A stretch of 44,077 nt of DNA. Origin: an uncultured Pseudomonadales bacterium (GTDB lineage Bacteria > Pseudomonadota > Gammaproteobacteria > Pseudomonadales > UBA7434). The notes under the pieces were generated by a model. It saw nothing but the letters and a program-made list of their open reading frames with translations, searched no databases and was not told where the DNA came from. The stretch lies in contig CALSRU010000005.1 of assembly GCA_943788835.1 (NCBI GenBank), forward strand, positions 367,501-411,577. Reading direction: 5' to 3'. Position 1 is the first letter of the stretch, and the number at the start of each line of letters is the position of its first letter. Position numbers and translations under genes: made by a program. Positions 29,997-37,700 of this stretch are shown here, one piece after another.

Positions 29997-31781
29997 GTGA
30001 ACTTCAGGCGCGCTGCTATTTCAGCCGATAGATCAACCCACCCTTTATTGGCTTTGGCTGCTTGGGCGAATCCTCGTAACGCATGTGGTCTGGTATTACC
30101 TGCGCTGGCTCTTTTAGCTGGCTTGGCAGTCTCAAGTTTTACCGCCGCACAATTGCCCAGTTTTTTGTCGGGTGAAGCTCAGGCGCCTAGTTCCGTGAGC
30201 ATTGATGAAAGCACGGCCGTAGCTCCAGTACTCGATACCCAAACTGCCATTGTTACCGAGCAGGCAAGCTATACCGTGTTGGGGCAAAATTTGTTTAATG
30301 GCAGTTTTGGTCGCCAGCAATTTACCGGTTTTAATCCCAATTATCGCATCGCCGTGGGCGATAAAGTACTGCTGCAATTATGGGGTGCTGTAGAAAGCCG
30401 TGGCGATCAAGTGGTTGATGCGCAGGGTAATATTTTTATTCCACAGGTAGGCCCAGTCAACATTGCCGGTGTGCTCAATAGCGAGTTAAACGCGGCGGTT
30501 ACTCAGGCCTTAACGCGTATCTACAAAAAAGATGTCCATGTGTATGCGAGTTTAGTGGCCTCACAGCCGGTTAAGGTTTTTGTCACCGGCAATGTGATTA
30601 GCCCCGGTTTGTACAGCGGTTTATCATCTGAATCGATTTTGGCGTATCTCGATCGTGCCGGCGGCATTGACCCCCATCGTGGAAGTTACTTGGATGTTAG
30701 CTTAAAGCGCGATAGGCGTGTGCTTGAAACCTTTAATTTGTATGACTTTTTAGTTCGCGGTGAAATGCCGCAGCGGCAGCTGTATGAAGGTGACGTGATT
30801 GTTGTAGGGTCGCGCAACTCGGTCATCGGTTTCGACGGCTTAGTAGAAAACCCCTATCAAATTGAGTTTGCTACCGAGGCGGTTACCATCGCCGAAGCTA
30901 TGGCCTTAGTGCAGCCGTTGCCAAGCGCTACTCACATCGCTATTCAGCGCAATCAGGGTTTAGTGAAGCAGGTAGAATACTTAGACATCAAGCAGGCCAT
31001 TGCCGATGACATCATGCTTTTTGCCGGCGATAGCGTTCGCGTCATTTCCGACAAGATTCAAGGCTCTATCGGTGTGCAAATCGAGGGCGAGCATTTGGGT
31101 CAGGCGCAATATGTATTGCCCTATGGCGCTAAGCTCTCTGATTTATTGGCGCAAATTAAAGTCAGTGAGTTATCAAACCTTTCAGCGATGCAGTTATACC
31201 GAGTGTCGCTGGCCGACAAGCAGCGTGAGGCGCTAATGACCACGCTGAACACCTTGCAGGCACAAGTGCTCTCAGCTCGCAGTGACACTTTAGAAGAGGC
31301 TAGCTTGCGCACTCAAGAAGCGAATTTAATTTTGCAATTTATCGATCGCGCCAAAGAAGTTCAGCCGTTAGGGCAGGTGGTACTAGACAGCTCCTTGGAT
31401 TTTGGCGATGTCGTGTTAGAAAACGGTGACACCATTGTTATACCGGCAGTGAGCCGATTGGTTCGAGTCAATGGCGAGGTGTTGTTTCCTAATGCGGTTA
31501 TTTATGAGCCGAAATATTCGCCCAAAGACTATATTCGTTTAGCCGGTGGCTTTAGTCAAAACGAAAAAAAGAGCCGTATCATTTTAAAGAAAGCCAATGG
31601 CGCGGCACGTGAAATAGATGCCAAGCGCGGTAAATTAAGTGCTAAAGATTATACGGTAGCAGCCGGTGATGAAATTTTAGTGTTAGCCGATATCGATACT
31701 AAAACCTTTCAGCACGCCAAAGATATTTTTCAAATTGTGTATCAGCTTGCGCTGAGTGCCGGCGTAGTGCTGTCGATATAA
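29997..31781 (+). CDS. KpsD/Wza-like polysaccharide export protein (SLBB domains)
   Basis: 594 residues from GTG 29997 (AAGGA upstream, 9 bases). It has a long basic N-terminus, then a signal/hydrophobic segment (about 31-51, LVLPALALLAGLAVSSFTAA). The poly-export domain is at about 113-187 (NYRIAVGDKVLLQLWG...DAQGNIFIPQVGPV). A SLBB domain follows (VKVFVTGNVISPGLYSG...AGGIDPHRGSYLDV), and a second near residues 488-525 (VRVNGEVLFPNAV...LAGGF). No lipobox is seen, unlike Wza; length and place next to kpsM-T-E match the OPX protein KpsD of group 2 capsules. It should form the periplasm/outer-membrane part of the export path. Confidence 0.88.
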   Translation: MNFRRAAISADRSTHPLLALAAWANPRNACGLVLPALALLAGLAVSSFTAAQLPSFLSGEAQAPSSVSIDESTAVAPVLDTQTAIVTEQASYTVLGQNLFNGSFGRQQFTGFNPNYRIAVGDKVLLQLWGAVESRGDQVVDAQGNIFIPQVGPVNIAGVLNSELNAAVTQALTRIYKKDVHVYASLVASQPVKVFVTGNVISPGLYSGLSSESILAYLDRAGGIDPHRGSYLDVSLKRDRRVLETFNLYDFLVRGEMPQRQLYEGDVIVVGSRNSVIGFDGLVENPYQIEFATEAVTIAEAMALVQPLPSATHIAIQRNQGLVKQVEYLDIKQAIADDIMLFAGDSVRVISDKIQGSIGVQIEGEHLGQAQYVLPYGAKLSDLLAQIKVSELSNLSAMQLYRVSLADKQREALMTTLNTLQAQVLSARSDTLEEASLRTQEANLILQFIDRAKEVQPLGQVVLDSSLDFGDVVLENGDTIVIPAVSRLVRVNGEVLFPNAVIYEPKYSPKDYIRLAGGFSQNEKKSRIILKKANGAAREIDAKRGKLSAKDYTVAAGDEILVLADIDTKTFQHAKDIFQIVYQLALSAGVVLSI

Positions 31782-31808
31782 CCGCGAGGAGCGGGGTAAT
31801 AAGCGGGT

Positions 31809-32596
31809 ATGGATAAGCGCAGTAGTTGGCAGATACAAAAGGCAGTGTTTCACGCGTTGGCCATTCGAGAGTTGAAAACTCGGTTTGGCGGCTATCGGCT
31901 AGGATATTTTTGGGCGGTGTTTGAGCCACTCAGTCACATTCTGGTGCTGTCTGCGCCTTTTTTCGTTAATTCGAGAAGATCGTGGCTTTTACAACGCGCC
32001 TTTTCCTGTTTTTTTTGCTACGGGCATTCTCTCTTTTTTTGTATTTCAAAAGTTAGTCAGTGACCTCGCAAAATAGTATTAAAGCTAACCTTGGTCTCTT
32101 TGGCTTTCGTCAGGTCAAACCATTCGATGCCATTGTAGTGAGGGGCATCATAGAGTTTGGCATTCTTATATTTACTATGGTCGTCCTCGCTTGGCTGGGC
32201 GCTTGGTTTTTTGCTTTGCCAACCCTGCCGCACGATCCGTTAAAGGCTTTATTGGTTCTCGCTATTCTTTTTAGTTTTGGCTTGGGTGTCGGATTCGCGA
32301 CAGCTATTATTGGGGTCCTTTATGATGAGTGGGCAAAATTAATCAACACGCTGATGCGGCCATTGTATTTTATCTCAGGAATATTTTTTCCATTGGCGGC
32401 GTTGCCTGAGCAATATCATGTGTACTTGCTGTGGAATCCGCTACTTCATGGCTTGGAGCAGTTTAGATCCGCTTGGATAGCCGGTTACCCCGCTGATCAA
32501 ACGAGTTTGTTGTATCTTGCAGTGTGGTCGTTACCGGCTTTGCTGTTGGGCTTGGTTTATTTTCGAGCCAATCGTGTTCGAGTATTAATGTCGTGA
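31809..32596 (+). pseudogene. kpsM: KpsM-like capsule ABC-transporter permease, two frameshifts
   Basis: Three frames together encode an almost full KpsM (ABC-2 permease, six membrane helices). Frame A from ATG 31809 gives REL.TRFGGYRLGYFWAVFEP. From 31957 frame B continues as LIREDRGFYNAPFPVFFATG to LVSDLA. From about 32070 frame C gives NSIKANLGLFGFRQVKPFDA, then LMRPLYFISGIFFPL and LLWNPLLHGLEQFR to the stop at 32596. Dropping one T of T6 (31958-31963) and one A of A4 (32070-32073) gives a single 261-residue protein, against about 258 in E. coli. As read, the permease would be cut short, which would stop export by KpsT. Sequence error is the alternative. The kpsT start overlaps the stop. 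Confidence 0.85.
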
Positions 32597-33264
32597 TTCG
32601 CTTAGATAATGTCACCAAGTATTATGCAACGGCCAAAGGGCGTAAGTACGTTTTTCAAAATTTGTCGTTCGAGTTGCCAGAAAAAACCAACATTGGAGTG
32701 CTCGGTTTAAACGGGTCGGGTAAAACAACGCTGCTTAGAATGATCGGCGGTATCGATTATCCCAACGAGGGGGCTATTGATATCACTGGTTCAATATCGT
32801 GGCCTTTGGGCTTGTCGGGCGGCACACAAAATTCACTTAGCGGGCGAGAAAATGCCAGTTTTGTCTGCCGGGTGTATGGGCAAAATGCCGAGGCTATTGA
32901 AGAGAAGTTGGCGTTCATTCTTGATTTTTCTGAGCTGGGTGATTACTTTGATTTGCCGGTGAAAACGTATTCTTCTGGTATGCGTTCAAAGTTAATGTTT
33001 GCCATGAGTATGGCATTTGATTTTGATATTTATTTAATCGATGAGATTACAGCAGTAGGCGATGCCCGGTTTAGAGCAAAAAGCCAGCAGGCACTTTTAG
33101 ATAAACGTAAACAGTCTAATTATATTATGGTCTCGCATAACGTAAATGATTTAATTAAAGATAGCGACAGCTTGTTAGTGCTAGGCCGTGGGGATGTTCA
33201 ATTGTTTTCCGATACTGCGCAGGGCTTGGCCTACTACAAAGAAATTGTTCAGGCCAAAAAGTAA
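32593..33264 (+). CDS. kpsT: KpsT-like capsule ABC-transporter ATPase
   Basis: 223 residues from GTG 32593, which overlaps the kpsM stop (GTGA); E. coli KpsT has about 220. The open frame extends up to 32524 but that part lies in kpsM. Walker A GLNGSGKT (38-45), signature SSGMRSK (127-133), Walker B IYLIDE (146-151) and H-switch His182 are intact. The domain stops soon after the H-loop, so it has no C-terminal carbohydrate-binding domain of the Wzt type. This is typical of group 2 capsule exporters that do not read a chain terminator with the ATPase. Confidence 0.92.
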   Translation: MIRLDNVTKYYATAKGRKYVFQNLSFELPEKTNIGVLGLNGSGKTTLLRMIGGIDYPNEGAIDITGSISWPLGLSGGTQNSLSGRENASFVCRVYGQNAEAIEEKLAFILDFSELGDYFDLPVKTYSSGMRSKLMFAMSMAFDFDIYLIDEITAVGDARFRAKSQQALLDKRKQSNYIMVSHNVNDLIKDSDSLLVLGRGDVQLFSDTAQGLAYYKEIVQAKK

Positions 33265-33365
33265 CGGCCATTAATTCGGGGTACATTGCGATAAATATCC
33301 AATTAAAAAAATTAACTGAGTGGTTAGCCACTTCCGAAAAAGGAAAGCAGTTTTCTGGGTTTGTT

Positions 33366-34415
33366 GTGATCCCAGCTTTCTTGATTGCGTTTTATTTGGT
33401 GGTCTTGGCACCCAGCCGTTATGTAACGGAGGCTCGTATTCTGGTTAAAGAGGCAGGGGTGGCGCAAATACAAGCCGGCCTGCTCGAGGGCCTAGGTTTT
33501 GCCGCAGCAGGTCCATCAACCGATGATCAATTATTACAAGCCTATGTTACGTCACCCAATCTACTCAATATTTTGGATGAGCAACTGGGAGTGAAGGAGC
33601 ACTACAGTCAATCACGTGATTTTATCTTCGGGCTTTCTGTTAATGATTCATACGAGGACTTTATCGCATTCTACCGCAAGCATGTGTCGGTGGGCCCCGA
33701 TGCACAAACAGGCTTGTTAGCGATCAGTGTGCAAGCTTACACGCCGGAGTTTTCTAAAGCGCTAGCAGAGGCATTGTTAGCCCACAGCGAGGCTTTTGTG
33801 AATGAGGCGAGTCAAAATATTGCTCGGCGAGAAATGCAGTTTGCTTTAGATGAAATCACGCGTAGCCAAAAAATGTTAAAGGCGGCAAAGCAGGCGTTGT
33901 TAGCATTCCAAAACACCCATAACTTGGTTAGCCCTGATTCAGAGGGTGAGTCATTGTTTACTATAGTGGCTGAATTGGAGGGGGAGTTAGCACAAACAGA
34001 GGCCGCTATTAGCCAGGGCGAGAGCTACTTAAATGCTGATGCGCCTCAAGTTATGGTGTTGAAGAGTAAGGCTCAGGCCCTGAGTAAAGAGATAGCGGCA
34101 CAAAAGCAACGCATTACTGGGGCGGCGGAAAGTGGCGAAAAGCTGAATGAATTAAGCGCGCAGTTCCAATCGCTAGCGGTGGATTTAGAACTAGCTAAAA
34201 CCCTTCACGCCAGTGCACTCAATGCCTACGAAATGTCGCGGGTACAAGCCGGTAAGCAGTTAAAGCATTTGATTGTAGCGAGTAGCCCGCAGTTGGCGGA
34301 GGAGGCAGTGCTGCCTAAGCGAGGGTATTGGTTTGCGACTTGGCTTTTGTTTTTATTTGTGGGGTGGGGAATTTGCAGGTTGGTGATTGCCTCATCCAAT
34401 GAGCATAAAGATTAA
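33366..34415 (+). CDS. kpsE: KpsE-like capsule export inner-membrane protein (start uncertain)
   Basis: A polysaccharide co-polymerase family 3 protein linking the inner-membrane transporter to KpsD. It has a first membrane helix (PAFLIAFYLVVLA), then SRYVTEARILVKEAG, a long periplasmic coiled region (ARREMQFALDEI...LQ..), a VIASSPQLAEEAVLPKRGYW segment and a last membrane helix (FATWLLFLFVGWGICRLVI). From GTG 33366 it is 349 residues, but this start lies right at the first helix and lacks a ribosome binding site. The same frame is open back to before 33265 and there encodes LKKLTEWLATSEKGKQFSGF, the expected cytoplasmic N-terminus. No ATG, GTG or TTG is in frame there; ATT 33285 is the only plausible start. 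Confidence 0.85.
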   Translation: MIPAFLIAFYLVVLAPSRYVTEARILVKEAGVAQIQAGLLEGLGFAAAGPSTDDQLLQAYVTSPNLLNILDEQLGVKEHYSQSRDFIFGLSVNDSYEDFIAFYRKHVSVGPDAQTGLLAISVQAYTPEFSKALAEALLAHSEAFVNEASQNIARREMQFALDEITRSQKMLKAAKQALLAFQNTHNLVSPDSEGESLFTIVAELEGELAQTEAAISQGESYLNADAPQVMVLKSKAQALSKEIAAQKQRITGAAESGEKLNELSAQFQSLAVDLELAKTLHASALNAYEMSRVQAGKQLKHLIVASSPQLAEEAVLPKRGYWFATWLLFLFVGWGICRLVIASSNEHKD

Positions 34416-34483
34416 TTATTTATTGTGGCAGCTTTAGAAACTGACTGTATGTCTTTGAGAAGTTTGCTTTGCGACGTATATAG

Positions 34484-34679
34484 ATAACGCTGATTCAAAG
34501 CATTGAAAAATTATTCGATCCGAATAACATCTTGGAAATTAGTGAATTTTTTATGGATGTGAATGTATCGCTAAATACTTTTCTTGATGTCGAGGTTTTT
34601 CTGGCGTCATTTATCCGAGCTTCAGCAAGAGCTAGATCATGATCGTGATCTGGCTTTCGTAACGAATAGCGCTGGCTAA
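34484..34679 (+). pseudogene. remnant of a small unidentified gene with a frameshift
   Basis: In the 324-bp gap between kpsE and the large fusion gene, one frame reads LIQSIEKLFDPNNILEISEF... to FLDVEV near 34597. One base later in phase it continues as FWRHLSELQQELDHDRDLAF, then VTNSAG and a stop (34677-34679). Dropping one T of T5 (34596-34600) joins them. The residue use is protein-like. There is no clear start codon; an ATG at 34449 is in a third frame. The family is not recognised. Confidence 0.35.
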
Positions 34680-34739
34680 GGGCATTTGCGCAGTGGGATT
34701 TATTGATATTACTTTTCTGATAAATAAGATGAAACGTCT

Positions 34740-37700
34740 ATGAACACTGAAGATTTAGATGCCACTACGATTGAGTTAAGCGTAGATGGTGCAGTCTATA
34801 AAATAGTCATGCCTGACATGGCTAGTGATTACATTCAGAACCGAGTCGCCACCGAGCTTGAGCCCTATGAACTGGAAATGCTCAGGGATATGAAATCACA
34901 TTTGTCCGCCACTGATCTGGTTTTGGATATTGGCGCTAATATCGGTAACCATACTTTTTATTTGGCTGAGGTTGTCGGTTGTAAGGTGGTTGCCTTTGAG
35001 CCCAATGAGTCCTTAGTTGCTGCTATGCAGCAAAGTGTTCAGCTGAATAATAATTCGAACCGTGTAGTGATAGAAAGCTGTGCTTTGGGCGAAGAAAGCA
35101 ATATTTGCGAATTTGAAAAGCTGATCCCTGAGAATATTGGCTCCCAAAAACTTGTCTGCGGTCATGGCGATATGCAAGTGCGGACGCTAGACGAGTTTAC
35201 GTTTAATGAACCCGTAAAGATGTTGAAGATAGATGTAGAGGGGATGGAGCTTAAAGTATTAAAGGGCGCAAAAAAACTCATTGCTTGTGATGCGCCAATT
35301 ATTTATGTGGAGGCTCTGGAGCTCTCTGATTTTGAAGTCCTGCATGGTTTTTTTGCTGATTTAGAGTATGCCTATTTAGATACATTTAATGCGACTCCAA
35401 CCCACGTGTTTGTTCCTGCAAGTAAATTGAATTTAAGTGGCGATATGTTCAAATCTTCCCACTTCAAGTCTGCATCGAAGAGCTACGACATTAGGAGCCT
35501 GCAGGGTAAGTATAAGAATGTGAGTATTCTTAATGCAAGTTTAAATGAATCTTTGTCTCGAGAGAAATTAAAGCGTTCGGCTGAGCAGTCGGGATTACAA
35601 GAGGAATCGGAAAAACGCAGATTTAAACTCGATGAGGCAAATAAAAAATACAAAGGTCTTTGCGAAAATTATACAGATTTGAAAAAGAATTTTGAGAAAG
35701 CGGAGCTACGCCATAAAAAGGTAGCTGTTGAGTTAGAGGCTGAGATTGAACAGAAAAATTCGGCCTGCAATGAAAAAGATCGCGAGTTAGATCGTCTACA
35801 AAGTGAATTGGTCAATCAGACCTTTGAACTTGAAGAGGCTAACGTGGCGTGCGATGAAAAAGATCGCGAGCTAGGTCGTCTGCAAAGTGAATTGGTCAAT
35901 CAGACCTTTGAACTTGAAGAGGCTAACGTGGCGTGCGATGAAAAAGATCGCGAGCTAGGTCGTCTGCAAAGTGAATTGGTCAATCAGACCCTTGAACTTG
36001 AAGAGGCTACGTTGGCGGGTAAGGAAAAAGATAACAAGTTAGGTCAGCTTAAGTCGGAGATAAAGAAACAAGGACGGAAAAATAAAACCATTCTAGATGA
36101 GCAGAACGAATTGCGAGACAAGTTAAATAAAGCAAATCGTTTATATCGCGATGTGACAGGGTCCCTTGATGAGCTAAAAGCCAAGCATCGAGATTCTTTA
36201 AACGTTTATGGTGAAAACGGGTTGCGGTGGCTTGAACCAGTGGCGAATTTGGTGGGACCTATACCTCTCCTTTCAAGATATGTGGCTCGCCGCTGCACCC
36301 GTTTGGCAAAGTCAGCTTATGTAGATGACAATTTCTCGCGGCTCTTTTTAGCTAGTTTGGCCTGGAGGCTTGATCCTAAACCGTATAGGCAGAAATGGTA
36401 TGGTTTTCAACTTTACAAAGCTGGGCTGATGGTTAGAGCAACAGAGGTGCTGGATATTGTTCGAGGCGAGGTAAGGTTCTCAGAAAGTGAGGAGCGTATC
36501 TACCAGAATTTAGTGGCTAATCATTGCGGCGCGCAATTGATCCATCATGAGAATGAGAGCAATCGCATACCTTTACAGAATGAGATAGAGGTAGCCACTT
36601 TTAGTGTGGATAGGCCTATAGCTGAATTAAAAATCGCGTGTGTGATGGATGATTTTACCTATCATTCTTTTGCGCCTGAGTGCATTTTAGAGCAGCTTGC
36701 TCCTGAATCGTGGGAGCAGCACATCTCAAATATATCTGCTGATATGTTGTTTGTAGAGTCTGCTTGGCGAGGGGTGGACGAGAAATGGGCGGGAAAGGTA
36801 AACCATACTAGTTCCGAACTACGAGAGCTCATTGATTGGTGCCGTAAGAAGAAAATTCCCACGGTGTTCTGGAATAAAGAGGACCCTGTGCACTTTAATA
36901 CTTTTCTAACAACAGCTGCCCAGTTTGATTATGTTTTTACTACGGATCTCGATTGTTTGGGTGGCTATAAAAGAGCCTTAGGGCATGACAGAGTTTATTT
37001 TTTGCCTTTTGCGTGTCAGCCAAAGATGCATAATCCGATTGAGATTTATGAAAGGAAAGATGCTTTCTGTTTTGCGGGTGCTTATTATGCAAGATATCCC
37101 GAGCGAACGAATGTTCTTGATAACTTCACTCGCATTTTTCCAGATTATAAGCCGTTGGAGATTTATGATCGAAATTTCGGAAAAGCAAATACTGACTATA
37201 AATTTCCTGAGGCCTATGCGAAGTATATCGTTGGAACACTTCCATTCAACGAAATTGATAAGGCCTACAAGGGCTATAATTATGCCATTAATCTTAATTC
37301 CATCATAAATTCTCAAACCATGTTTGCTCGTAGAGTTTACGAGCTTCTTGCCTCAAATACGATTACGGTAAGTAATTATTCTAAATCGTTGGATGTCATT
37401 TTTGGTAGTTTAATTTTTTCTAGTGATTGCGGGAAGCAGATTGTTGAGCGCCTTCGTGTCATGAGCGAACAAGATAAAAGCAAAGTGCGTTTGGCAGGGT
37501 TGAGGAAAGTGATGAGTGAACACACTTATCAAGACAGGTTGGCTTACATCGCTTCGAAGATGAGAGGGCAGGTTGTAAGCGGGTTCTCTCCATTGGTGAT
37601 TCTATTTGGCTACGCAGAATCGAAGGGCGCTCTTAATAATATGTTGGATAGCTATAAAAGGCAGACATATATAAATAGTAGGCTGATTATCGTGATGTCT

